A program made the position numbers and the translations under genes. 64,000 nt of DNA, taken from NCBI RefSeq assembly GCF_000382405.1, contig NZ_KB908256.1, positions 372,001 to 436,000 of the forward strand, read 5' to 3'. Below, piece after piece: positions 16,705 to 28,387 of this stretch. The DNA is from Mycobacterium sp. 141 (GTDB taxonomy: Bacteria > Actinomycetota > Actinomycetes > Mycobacteriales > Mycobacteriaceae). Numbering within the stretch: the stretch's first letter is position 1; every line of letters starts with the position of its first letter. The notes beneath the pieces are model-generated. The model saw only the letters and a program-made list of their open reading frames with translations, had not been told where the DNA came from and did not search any database.

Positions 16705-17553
16705 GTGATTGACGTGCCGGCGATGTCGTGGCTGCAAGTGATCGTGTTGTCGGTTGCCCAGGGACTCACCGAGTTTCTCCCGGTCTCTTCCTCCGGGCAC
16801 CTCGCGATCACCTCACGGTTGTTCTTCCATGACGACGCAGGCGCCTCCTTCACCGCGGTCACTCAGCTCGGCACCGAACTGGCGGTGCTGATCTATTTTG
16901 CTCGCGACATCTGGCGGATCGTCAAGGCCTGGCTCAACGGGCTGTTCGTCGCGGCGCACCGCAATGCCGACTACCGGCTCGGCTGGTTCGTCATCATCGG
17001 CAGCATTCCCATCGGGTTCTTCGGGCTGCTGTTCAAGGACGAGATCCGCACCGGTGCACGTAATCTCTGGCTCGTCGCCTCGGCGCTCATCGTGTTCTCG
17101 GCGGTGATCGCCGCGGCTGAGTATTTCGGCAGACAGACCCGCCATGTGGAGCAGCTCACCTGGCGGGACAGCGTCGTGGTCGGCCTGGCGCAGTGCCTTG
17201 CGCTGGTGCCGGGGGTGTCGCGCTCCGGTGCCACGATCAGCGCCGGTTTGTTCCTGGGGTTGGACCGCGAACTGGCGGCCCGCTTCGGTTTCCTGCTGGC
17301 GATCCCAGCGGTGTTCGCCTCGGGGCTGTTCTCACTGCCCGACGCGTTCCATCCGGTCGGGGAGGGCATGAGCGCGAGCGGTCCGCAGCTCTTGGTGGCG
17401 ACGGTGATCGCGTTCGTCGTCGGATTCGCCGCGATTGCCTGGTTCCTGCAATTCCTGGTGTCCCACAGCATGTACTGGTTTGTCGGCTACCGCGTGGTGG
17501 CCGGTGTGACAGTGCTGGCGCTGCTCGGCACCGGAGTACTGACCGCGTACTGA
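16705..17553 (+). CDS. uppP: Undecaprenyl-diphosphatase UppP/BacA
   Basis: 282 residues and about eight membrane helices. It recycles the prenyl-diphosphate carrier of cell-wall synthesis (decaprenyl in mycobacteria) to the monophosphate. The catalytic signatures are both present: [15 protein letters not shown] with the Glu of the first motif, and [17 protein letters not shown] with the conserved Arg-Ser. The GTG at 16705 follows TACGGT (16692-16697) by seven bases, again leaderless-like; an ATG at 16723 is a possible alternative. It corresponds to Rv2136c and is followed 14 bases later by the histidine phosphatase. Confidence 0.95.
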   Translation: MIDVPAMSWLQVIVLSVAQGLTEFLPVSSSGHLAITSRLFFHDDAGASFTAVTQLGTELAVLIYFARDIWRIVKAWLNGLFVAAHRNADYRLGWFVIIGSIPIGFFGLLFKDEIRTGARNLWLVASALIVFSAVIAAAEYFGRQTRHVEQLTWRDSVVVGLAQCLALVPGVSRSGATISAGLFLGLDRELAARFGFLLAIPAVFASGLFSLPDAFHPVGEGMSASGPQLLVATVIAFVVGFAAIAWFLQFLVSHSMYWFVGYRVVAGVTVLALLGTGVLTAY

Positions 17554-17567
17554 CCGAGGGAGCCGAT

Positions 17568-18239
17568 ATGACTGTCATCCTGCTGCGGCACGCCCGCTCG
17601 ATGTCGAACACCGCCCATACGCTGGCGGGCCGCTCGGAAGGAGTCGACCTCGACGAGCGTGGCATCGAGCAGGCCGCGGCTGTGATCGGCCGGATAGGAG
17701 ACCTGCCGGTGCGTGCGATCGTGCGATCGCCGCTGCTGCGCTGCGAACGGACCGTGGAGCCGCTGGCCGCTGCTCTCGGGGTACAACCGATCGTCGACGA
17801 CCGGTTGACCGAGGTCGACTACGGTGCCTGGACCGGCCGCAAGATCGGTGAGCTGGTGAAGGAACCGCTGTGGGGTGTGGTGCAGCAGCAGCCCAGCGCG
17901 GCGGCGTTCCCCGACGGGGAGGCGTTGGCGCAGGTCCAGGCCCGTGCGGTGGCCGCGGTGCGGGCGCGGGATCGGGCGCTGGCCGAGGAGCTCGGCGGCG
18001 ACGCATTGTGGGTCGCATGTTCCCACGGCGACGTGATCAAAGCGGTGCTCGCCGACGCGCTCGGTGTGCATCTGGACGGCTTTCAGCGGATCACTGTCGA
18101 CCCGGCGTCGATGAGTGTGATCCAGTACACCGACATGCGCCCGTTTGTCGTGCACGTCAACCACACCGGTCCACAGCTCAGCGCCGGCCTGGCCGCCAAA
18201 CCCGCCACCGACGCGGTGGTCGGCGGGTCCACCGACTGA
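17568..18239 (+). CDS. Histidine phosphatase family protein (phosphoglycerate-mutase-like)
   Basis: 223 residues from the ATG at 17568, which has GAGGGAG upstream. An open frame continues far upstream but overlaps uppP and is ignored. MTVILLRHARS gives the catalytic RH motif, VRSPLLRCERTVEPL the second Arg region, LTEVDYGAWTG the acid region and VACSHGDVI the second His. It corresponds to Rv2135c. The family removes phosphate from varied metabolites; position after uppP does not prove a link to lipid carriers. Confidence 0.88.
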   Translation: MTVILLRHARSMSNTAHTLAGRSEGVDLDERGIEQAAAVIGRIGDLPVRAIVRSPLLRCERTVEPLAAALGVQPIVDDRLTEVDYGAWTGRKIGELVKEPLWGVVQQQPSAAAFPDGEALAQVQARAVAAVRARDRALAEELGGDALWVACSHGDVIKAVLADALGVHLDGFQRITVDPASMSVIQYTDMRPFVVHVNHTGPQLSAGLAAKPATDAVVGGSTD

Positions 18240-18274
18240 CCGTTAGTGCTGATACCGGTATTTTGGAAGGTGCC

Positions 18275-18862
18275 ATGGCCCGCGCAATACACGTCTTCCG
18301 CACTCCCGACCGCTTCGTGGCCGGGACCGTCGGCCAACCCGGAAACCGGACTTTTTACCTGCAGGCGGTCCACGACAACCGGGTGATCTCGGTGGTACTG
18401 GAGAAGCAGCAAGTGGCGGTGTTGGCCGAACGCATCGGGGCGCTGTTGCTCGAGGTCAACCGCCGGTTCGGCACGCCCATCCCGCCGGACACCGGCGAGG
18501 TGGTCGATCTACAGCCGCTCATCACGCCGGTGGACGCGGAGTTCCGGGTCGGCACGATGGGCCTGGGCTGGGACTCCGAAGCACAGACGGTGGTGGTGGA
18601 GTTACTGGCCGTCTCGGATGCCGAGTTCGATGCGTCGGTGGTGCTCGACGACGCGGAGGAAGGCCCCGATGCAGTGCGGGTGTTCCTGACGCCCGAGTCG
18701 GCCCGGGAGTTCGCGACCCGATCGAACCGGGTCATCTCCGCAGGGCGGCCGCCCTGCCCGCTGTGCGACGAGCCGCTGGATCCCGAGGGGCATATCTGTG
18801 TGCGCACCAACGGCTACCGGCGCGGTGCGATCGCCGGAGCCGAAGATGACGCGGACAGCTGA
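18275..18862 (+). CDS. DUF3090 family protein
   Basis: 195 residues, start ATG at 18275 after GGAAGG. The N-terminal half (VFRTPDRFVAGTVGQPGNRT, FYLQAVH) and the C-terminal zinc-ribbon-like CPLCDEPLDPEGHIC are the DUF3090 hallmarks. It corresponds to Rv2134c. It overlaps the next gene by 17 bases, and the pair is conserved across actinobacteria, suggesting joint function. The biochemical role is unknown. Confidence 0.85.
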   Translation: MARAIHVFRTPDRFVAGTVGQPGNRTFYLQAVHDNRVISVVLEKQQVAVLAERIGALLLEVNRRFGTPIPPDTGEVVDLQPLITPVDAEFRVGTMGLGWDSEAQTVVVELLAVSDAEFDASVVLDDAEEGPDAVRVFLTPESAREFATRSNRVISAGRPPCPLCDEPLDPEGHICVRTNGYRRGAIAGAEDDADS

Positions 18863-19673
18863 CGGAGGCCCCGACGACAGCGAGGTGCTGGTCGACGGCG
18901 AGCTCACGGTAGTCGGTCGGATCCGTTCGGCCAGCAACGCCACCTTCCTGTGCGAGGCGCACCTGCGGGAGCGCCAGGTGCACTGCGTGTACAAGCCGGT
19001 GCGCGGCGAGGCCCCGCTGTGGGATTTTCCTGACGGTTCGCTGGCGGGCCGCGAGGTCAGTGCTTACCTGGTATCGGTCGCCCTGGGCTGGAACATCGTG
19101 CCCTACACCATCATTCGGGAGGGGCCTGTCGGCCCGGGAATGGTGCAACGCTGGGTCGATCAGCCGGGTGATGACGACGCCGGGCCAACGGCTTCCGGCC
19201 CTGATCTGGTGGATCTGCTGCCGGCGGGGCACATTCCGCCGGGCTTCCTGCCGATCCTGCAGGCCTACGACTACGCCGGGGACGAAGTGACGTTGGTGCA
19301 CGCCGACGACCCGCGGCTGTACCGCATGGCGGTGTTCGACGTGCTGATCAACAACGCCGACCGCAAGGGTGGCCACATCCTGGCCGGGGTCGACGGGCAG
19401 GTGTACGGCGTCGACCACGGCGTCAGCCTGCACGTCGAGGACAAGCTGCGCACCGTGCTGTGGGGCTGGGCGGGTAAGCCCGTGGACGATGACACCCTGG
19501 TGGCCGTGGCGGCCCTCCGCGAGCGGCTGGCCGACGATCTGGCCGCGCAGTTGTACGACCACATCACGCACCGGGAGGTCGCCGCCTTGCAGGCCAGAGT
19601 CGTTGGGCTACTGGATGATCCGGTGCTTCCGACCGCCGATCGGCACCGGCCCATCCCGTGGCCGCCGTTCTGA
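18846..19673 (+). CDS. SCO1664-family protein (PI3/PI4-kinase-like fold)
   Basis: 275 residues from the ATG at 18846, inside the end of the DUF3090 gene. Kinase-like features: VYKPVRGEAPLWDFPDGSLA at the nucleotide lysine region, AVFDVLINNADRKGGHIL as a catalytic loop with Asn-Asp, and VYGVDHGVSLHVEDKLRTVL as the metal-binding segment. This matches the family at Rv2133c/SCO1664, related to phosphatidylinositol-type kinases. Substrate not known. Convergent with the DUF2628 gene 46 bases on. Confidence 0.82.
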   Translation: MTRTADGGPDDSEVLVDGELTVVGRIRSASNATFLCEAHLRERQVHCVYKPVRGEAPLWDFPDGSLAGREVSAYLVSVALGWNIVPYTIIREGPVGPGMVQRWVDQPGDDDAGPTASGPDLVDLLPAGHIPPGFLPILQAYDYAGDEVTLVHADDPRLYRMAVFDVLINNADRKGGHILAGVDGQVYGVDHGVSLHVEDKLRTVLWGWAGKPVDDDTLVAVAALRERLADDLAAQLYDHITHREVAALQARVVGLLDDPVLPTADRHRPIPWPPF

Positions 19674-19719
19674 GCGGATCGTCGGCGGTAGCGGTGTTGG
19701 TGTGGCAGGTGACGATTCG

Positions 19720-20127
19720 CTAGCGCCTCCGGCCGAATCCCTCGAACAGATTCCAGGATTCGCTGCGCCTGACCACGTGCAGGTAGTACGCGTAGTTGGC
19801 GGTACTCATCGCAAGCGAGGCCACGGCTATTCCGGCGCCGCGGGCGACACCATCGGACGCATCGAGCATGACCATCACCACCGACACGGCCAGTGCGATG
19901 CCGAAGAGGGTCAGTCCCTTGCGCCACATGCCTTTGACGAAGAAATAGATGGGGCCGAACAGGAAAGCCAGGATGTTCGAGCCGATGCGGAGTTTGGTGC
20001 CGAACGGCAGCACCCGGTAGGCCGCCTTTGACTCCGGTGTCGAGCTGGGCAGGCCGTAGGCACTGAAGAAATCGAACCGCTTCTGCCAGGCAGGGGACAG
20101 GGAGACGTTCGGCATTCGATCGGTCAC
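19720..20127 (-). CDS. DUF2628 small membrane protein
   Basis: About 135 residues. A soluble N-terminus (WQKRFDFFSAYGLPSSTPES) is followed by ILAFLFGPIYFFVKGMWRKG, the conserved DUF2628 core, and three hydrophobic segments. It occupies the Rv2132 position. The start is uncertain: GTG at 20127 or ATG at 20115 fit best. The frame back to 20208 adds residues without similarity. Function unknown. Confidence 0.72.
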   Translation of the reverse strand: MTDRMPNVSLSPAWQKRFDFFSAYGLPSSTPESKAAYRVLPFGTKLRIGSNILAFLFGPIYFFVKGMWRKGLTLFGIALAVSVVMVMLDASDGVARGAGIAVASLAMSTANYAYYLHVVRRSESWNLFEGFGRRR

Positions 20128-20221
20128 CCGGTGGATAGTAGCGGTGACGAGAATGTGTCTCTGCCCTGTGATCGGCAGACCCCGATCCGGCGCGGGTTTG
20201 GCCACCACCGATACTGGCTGA

Positions 20222-20980
20222 ATGCACTCGACCGATGCCGACCTGGCCGCCGCGGTGGCCCAGGAGGCCGGCGAGTTGTTGCTGACAGTCCGTGAAGAGG
20301 TCGGTTTCTACGATCCTTACCACCTCGGCGATGAGGGCGATCGACGCTCCAACGAACTGATCCTGGCCCGGCTCGCCGAAGCCCGCCCGCAGGATTCGGT
20401 GCTCAGCGAAGAGGCTGTCGATGACCTGTCCCGAGTCGACGCTGACCGCGTCTGGATCGTCGACCCCGTCGACGGCACGCATGAGTATTCGCTGCCGGGG
20501 CGCGAGGATTGGGCCGTGCACATCGCGCTGTGGCAGCGCAACCGCACCGGCGGGCCCGGACTGACCGACGCGGTAGTGGCGCTGCCGGCGCGGGGCGAGG
20601 TGTACCGCAGCGACACCGTGGAGCCGCCGCCGGCGCGCCGTGACGGCCCGATCCGCGTCACCGCCAGCTCCAATCGCCCGCCGCCCGTGCTGTGGCGGAT
20701 GCGGGACCGGCTCGACTTCGAACTGGTGCGGATCGGTTCGGCCGGGGCCAAGGCGATGGCCGTGGTCCGCGGCGACGTCGACGCCTACATCCACGCCGGC
20801 GGGCAGTGGGAATGGGATTCGGCCGCGCCGGCCGGCGTGGTGCTGGCTGCGGGTTTGCACGCTTCCCGACTGGACGGGTCGCGGCTGGTGTACAACCGGG
20901 CCGACCCCTACCTGCCGGATTTCGTGATGTGCCGTCAGGACCTGGCCCCGATCCTGCTCGCCGCGGTCGGCGCCGCCTGA
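20222..20980 (+). CDS. cysQ: 3'(2'),5'-bisphosphate nucleotidase CysQ
   Basis: 252 residues of the inositol-monophosphatase superfamily. Metal-site motifs: SEEAVDD (Glu), [13 protein letters not shown] (DPxDGT) and [17 protein letters not shown] (WDxAAP). It corresponds to Rv2131c, which removes 3'-phosphate from PAP/PAPS and so supports sulfate assimilation. The ATG at 20222 lies six bases after GATACT, possibly leaderless. It stands directly before mshC, as in other mycobacteria. Confidence 0.93.
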   Translation: MHSTDADLAAAVAQEAGELLLTVREEVGFYDPYHLGDEGDRRSNELILARLAEARPQDSVLSEEAVDDLSRVDADRVWIVDPVDGTHEYSLPGREDWAVHIALWQRNRTGGPGLTDAVVALPARGEVYRSDTVEPPPARRDGPIRVTASSNRPPPVLWRMRDRLDFELVRIGSAGAKAMAVVRGDVDAYIHAGGQWEWDSAAPAGVVLAAGLHASRLDGSRLVYNRADPYLPDFVMCRQDLAPILLAAVGAA

Positions 20981-21099
20981 TGTTCGACGGGAATGGATCG
21001 GCTTTCGTCGTTGTCGGTGTTCGGTGAACCGAATCTGTCTTCGGTGATCCGACCGACCGGGAGAGGCCCGTGCTGACCGAGCACCCTAAAGTCGAAGCC

Positions 21100-22338
21100 A
21101 TGCAGTCGTGGCCCGCGCCGAACATTCCCACTCTGCCGGGGCAGGGTCCCCAGCTGCGCCTGTATGACAGCGCCGACCGGCAGATCCGCCCGGTCGGTGC
21201 GGGGCCGACAGCGACCATGTACGTCTGCGGCATCACGCCTTATGACGCAACGCACCTCGGCCACGCGGCGACCTACCTGGCATTCGACCTGGTGTACCGG
21301 CTGTGGCTGGACGCCGGGCACACCGTGCACTATGTGCAGAACATCACCGACGTCGACGATCCGCTGTTCGAACGGGCCGAGCGCGACGGCCTGGACTGGC
21401 GTGCGCTCGGGAACCGCGAGACCCAACTGTTCCGCGACGACATGACCGCGCTGCGGGTGCTGCCGCCTCACGATTACGTGGCGGCCACCGATGCGATCGC
21501 CGAAGTGGTCGAGGTGGTCGAGAAGATGCTGGCTTCCGGCGCGGCATACGTCGTCGATGATCCGCAGTATCCCGACGTGTACTACCGGGCCGACGCCAAC
21601 GTGCAGTTCGGGTACGAGTCCGGGTACGACCGCGAGACCATGCTCCGGCTGTTCGGCGAACGTGGCGGCGATCCCGACCGCGCAGGCAAGGCTGACAAGC
21701 TCGATGCGCTGCTGTGGCGCGTGCACCGGCCCGGGGAACCGAGCTGGCCGTCTCCGTTCGGACCGGGTCGGCCCGGCTGGCACGTGGAGTGTTCGGCAAT
21801 CGCCTTGAGCCGCATCGGGACCGGGCTGGACATCCAGGGTGGTGGCAGCGACCTGATCTTCCCGCATCACGAGTTCTCTGCCGCGCATGCCGAATCCGTA
21901 ACGGGGGAGCGCAGATTCGCGCGGCACTATGTGCACGCCGGCATGATCGGCTGGGACGGGCACAAGATGAGCAAGAGCCGGGGCAACCTGGTGTTGGTAT
22001 CCCGGTTGCTCGCCGACAGGGTCGATCCGGGCGCAATCCGGCTCGGCTTGCTGGCCGGGCACTACCGTTCCGACCGGTCCTGGAGCCCACAGGTGCTCGA
22101 CGAGGCCGATGCCCGGTTGGAGCGTTGGCGCGCGGCGACCACAATGCCTGCCGGACCGGATGCCACTGACGTGATCGCACGAGTCCGGCAGTATCTCGCA
22201 GACGATCTGGATACTCCGAAAGCACTTGCTGCACTTGATGGTTGGGCCGCCGATGCGATCGCCTACGGCGGGCACGACACCGCAGCACCGCAGGCGGTCG
22301 CCAGCGCTGTCGACGCACTGCTGGGTGTGGAACTGTAA
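21100..22338 (+). CDS. mshC: Cysteine:GlcN-Ins ligase MshC (mycothiol biosynthesis)
   Basis: 412 residues, the normal family length, from the ATG at 21100; a GTG at 21070 is less likely. It joins cysteine to glucosaminyl-inositol with ATP, the third enzymatic step of mycothiol synthesis. It is a class I tRNA-synthetase relative: the zinc Cys in [18 protein letters not shown] with the HLGHA version of [12 protein letters not shown] and [11 protein letters not shown] as further zinc ligands, and HKMSKSRGN as the KMSKS loop. It lacks the tRNA-binding C-terminal domain of CysRS. Same place as Rv2130c. Confidence 0.96.
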   Translation: MQSWPAPNIPTLPGQGPQLRLYDSADRQIRPVGAGPTATMYVCGITPYDATHLGHAATYLAFDLVYRLWLDAGHTVHYVQNITDVDDPLFERAERDGLDWRALGNRETQLFRDDMTALRVLPPHDYVAATDAIAEVVEVVEKMLASGAAYVVDDPQYPDVYYRADANVQFGYESGYDRETMLRLFGERGGDPDRAGKADKLDALLWRVHRPGEPSWPSPFGPGRPGWHVECSAIALSRIGTGLDIQGGGSDLIFPHHEFSAAHAESVTGERRFARHYVHAGMIGWDGHKMSKSRGNLVLVSRLLADRVDPGAIRLGLLAGHYRSDRSWSPQVLDEADARLERWRAATTMPAGPDATDVIARVRQYLADDLDTPKALAALDGWAADAIAYGGHDTAAPQAVASAVDALLGVEL

Positions 22339-22354
22339 CCCGCGCGACGTATGT

Positions 22355-22414
22355 TCAGCGGCTCCGGCTCAACTGGCCGCTCAGCGGCTCCGGCTCAACT
22401 GGCCGCTCAGCGGC
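22355..22414. repeat. 26-bp tandem repeat, two full copies plus eight bases
   Basis: The unit at 22355-22380 (TCAGCGGCTCCGGCTCAACT then GGCCGC) is repeated exactly at 22381-22406 and begun again at 22407. Each unit can fold with AGCGGC/GCCGCT arms. It lies between the convergent mshC and PAC2 genes and includes the PAC2 stop codon in the third, partial copy. Confidence 0.75.
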
Positions 22415-23285
22415 CGCGCCGCCGGAGGTAGCGCTCGAACTCCGCCGCCAACGCGTCACCGTCGATCTTGCCCAGCGCCTCGTTCATGTCGACCTCGGCA
22501 TCACCGCGCTGTTCCAGTGACTGGACGTACTCGGCGATCTCCTCGTCCTCTGCGGTCATCTCGGTGACGGCCTGCTCCCACTCCTCGGCCGCCGCGGGCA
22601 GATCGGCCAGCGGTACCTCGATGTCCAGCACGTCCTCGACACGGCGCAGCAAGGCCACGGTGGCCTTTGGGTTGGGCGGTTGGGACACATAGTGCGGCAC
22701 GGCTGCCCAGAACGTCACGGCCGGGATGCCTGCTTGCACGCACGCGTCCTGGAACACCCCGGCGATACCGGTCGGCCCTTCGTAGCGGGTTTCCTCCAGC
22801 CCGAAGAACTTGGCCGACTCCGAGGAGTACGCAGCACCCGACACCGGGACCGGCCGGGTGTGGGGCGTATCGGCGAGCAACGCCCCGAGGATCACCACGG
22901 TCTGCACGTTGAGCTTGTCGGCGATGGCCAGCAACTCAGCGCAGAAGGTCCGCCACCGCATGTTGGGCTCGACGCCGTGCATCAGCACCACGTCACGCTC
23001 ACTACCTGGCGGACGGCAGTGCGAGATCCGCATCGACGGCCAGACCAGCTCTCGCGTCACGCCGTCGACCTGCCGGATCACCGGGCGGTTGACCTGGTAA
23101 TCGTAGTAGGCCTCGTCGTCGATCTCGACGATCGGTTCGGCTTCCCAGATGGCGTCGAGGTGGTCCAGCGCATCGCTGGCCGCGTCACCGGCGTCGTTCC
23201 ATCCTTCGAACGCCGCCACGACGATGGCGTTCTGCAATTCGGGTAGGTCGGACGGCCTGCCTCCGCTCGGATACGACGGTGTCAC
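22407..23285 (-). CDS. PAC2 (proteasome assembly chaperone-like) family protein
   Basis: 292 residues, corresponding to Rv2125. PAC2 core: IVVAAFEGWNDAGDAASDAL near the N-terminus, VVLMHGVEPNMRWRTFCAEL in the middle and GPTGIAGVFQDACVQAGIPA later. The C-terminus is acidic and helical. Eukaryotic PAC2 helps proteasome alpha-ring assembly, but no such role is shown for this actinobacterial branch, and the proteasome genes here are 20 kb away. The stop codon is in the tandem repeat. Confidence 0.85.
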   Translation of the reverse strand: MTPSYPSGGRPSDLPELQNAIVVAAFEGWNDAGDAASDALDHLDAIWEAEPIVEIDDEAYYDYQVNRPVIRQVDGVTRELVWPSMRISHCRPPGSERDVVLMHGVEPNMRWRTFCAELLAIADKLNVQTVVILGALLADTPHTRPVPVSGAAYSSESAKFFGLEETRYEGPTGIAGVFQDACVQAGIPAVTFWAAVPHYVSQPPNPKATVALLRRVEDVLDIEVPLADLPAAAEEWEQAVTEMTAEDEEIAEYVQSLEQRGDAEVDMNEALGKIDGDALAAEFERYLRRRGR

Positions 23286-23389
23286 ACTGCCAGCGTAAGC
23301 CCTGCGTGGGGGCGATCGGCGCCTTGTCGCCGCGGGTCATTCCGCGTCGATGAGCCGCCTGCGCAAACAAGCAGTTTTCCTAGACCGAC

Positions 23390-23497
23390 TATCCTGTTGA
23401 TGTGAATGATGCTGACCGGCCCGCCTACGACACCGATCGGCTCGACACCTTGTCGCCGCGCGTGGTGGGCAGCGGCGTCGATACGAAATACGTGTGA
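23390..23497 (+). CDS. Possible leaderless small ORF (31 codons) upstream of metH
   Basis: TATCCT at 23390-23395 lies six bases before a GTG at 23402 that opens a 31-residue frame ending at 23497 (start MNDADRPAYDTDRLDTLSPR, end DTKYV). It could be a leader peptide or an unannotated small protein on the metH transcript. It has no Cys or Met run of an attenuator type. Support is only promoter spacing and position. Confidence 0.3.
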   Translation, partial: YPVDVNDADRPAYDTDRLDTLSPRVVGSGVDTKYV

Positions 23498-23642
23498 CTG
23501 CAATCTGGTTGGCCCTGGTGACGACATTGCCCACGAGGTCCCGGGAGCTGTCGCCCAGCGGCGCGTATCGCGAAGTGGGTCGGGTCGATCGTGGCGACGA
23601 GTTGGGTGTCCATGCGTCTGTCGGATGACGACGTAGACTCTT

Positions 23643-23736
23643 CTGGTCGAGAGGCGTTGCAACGGTTCCGGGTTTCTGCCCGTTTCCGCCACGCTCGGCA
23701 GAGTCAAGGACGCCTTCCGTTGCGGAAGGAGAGTAT
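23643..23736 (+). promoter_or_regulatory. S-adenosylhomocysteine (SAH) riboswitch controlling metH
   Basis: The SAH-aptamer layout is present. P1: CTGGTCGAG (23643-23651) with CTCGGCAG (23694-23701). Core: AGGCGTTGCAAC (23652-23663), matching the family's GCGYUGCRA. P2 hairpin: CGGG-TTTCTG-CCCG at 23669-23682. P4 pseudoknot: AGGCGT (23652-23657) with ACGCCT (23710-23715), a compensated version of the usual pairing. Downstream, CCTTCC (23713-23718) pairs exactly with GGAAGG (23724-23729), the Shine-Dalgarno of metH. P4 and this anti-SD stem share CCT, so they exclude each other: SAH binding should free the ribosome site. Turning metH on when SAH builds up fits methyl-cycle logic. Confidence 0.82.
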
Positions 23737-27510
<3,774 letters not shown>

Positions 27511-27611
27511 GCTCTAACCTGCTGGTTGAGCAGCCACGCACGGGTGACCACGCGGCGTGCATTCAGTCACACGATTTCGCCCTGCCCAAGGCGCGATGGG
27601 ACAATGGCACC

Positions 27612-28295
27612 ATGGATGCGGTGCTGTGGGACATGGACGGCACTCTCGTCGATTCCGAAAAACTCTGGGACATCTCGATGCACGCGCTCTATGCACGCAT
27701 GGGTGGGGTGCTCAGCGCGGAGGTACGTGAGTCGACCGTCGGCGGTTCGTCGGAGTTGGTGATGCGGATCGTCTACGACGATCTGGGGCTGGACCCAGAC
27801 CCCGCGGCGATGGCTGAATCGGCGGACTGGCTGCACGGCTACACCGGTGACCTGTTCGAGCAGGGGCTGCCATGGCGGCCCGGTGCCCAGGATCTGTTGG
27901 AGCGGTTGACGGCTGCGGGCATCCCGCTGGCACTGGTCACCAACACCCACCGGGAACTTGCCGAGCGGGCACTGAAAAGCATTGGCCGGCACTATTTTTC
28001 GGTGACCGTCTGCGGTGACGAAGTGCCCAACGGCAAACCGTCCCCGGATCCGTATCTACGTGCTGCCGCTCTGCTCGGGTTCGACACCGCGCAATGCCTG
28101 GCGGTGGAGGATTCGGTGACCGGCACCGCTTCGGCGGAGGCGGCCGGCTGCCCGGTGCTGGTGGTGCCCAATGATGTCGAGGTACCCCGGGGGCCGCGGC
28201 GCAGGCAGGTCGAGTCACTCAGTGTGCTCGGTGTCGAGGATTTGCGGGCGATTCACGCCGAACTGGACCGCGAGCCCGCTCAGCGCAGCGCTTGA
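27612..28295 (+). CDS. HAD-superfamily hydrolase (beta-phosphoglucomutase-like phosphatase)
   Basis: 227 residues. HAD motif I is DMDGTLVDSE with the Asp nucleophile. The helical cap follows, then LALVTNTHRE (motif II), GKPSPDPYLRAA (Lys, motif III) and AVEDSVTGTASAEAAGCPVL (motif IV). Substrate cannot be told; relatives dephosphorylate sugar phosphates or related small molecules. It is separate from metH by 100 bases and has its own start region. Confidence 0.88.
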   Translation: MDAVLWDMDGTLVDSEKLWDISMHALYARMGGVLSAEVRESTVGGSSELVMRIVYDDLGLDPDPAAMAESADWLHGYTGDLFEQGLPWRPGAQDLLERLTAAGIPLALVTNTHRELAERALKSIGRHYFSVTVCGDEVPNGKPSPDPYLRAAALLGFDTAQCLAVEDSVTGTASAEAAGCPVLVVPNDVEVPRGPRRRQVESLSVLGVEDLRAIHAELDREPAQRSA

Positions 28296-28387
28296 GTTAA
28301 TTACCGGCACGGATATCGCCCTATCCGCAGGTTAACTGTGCGATTGTGATTTGGCACAGATCACGCAACGCTGCGAGAGGACGTGTC

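Noticed and set aside
19271..20860. 529-codon minus-strand open frame across the SCO1664, DUF2628 and cysQ genes
   Set aside because: It crosses three well-supported genes in another frame and has no recognisable domain.
23286..23640. Cobalamin or SAM riboswitch upstream of metH
   Set aside because: No B12 box or SAM-IV core is visible in this stretch; the element adjacent to metH (23643-23736) fits the SAH class instead.
28346..28364. CRP-like site GTGAT…ATCAC upstream of the sugar porter
   Set aside because: The spacer between half-sites is 9-11 bases instead of the six in the CRP consensus, so only a weak inverted repeat remains.
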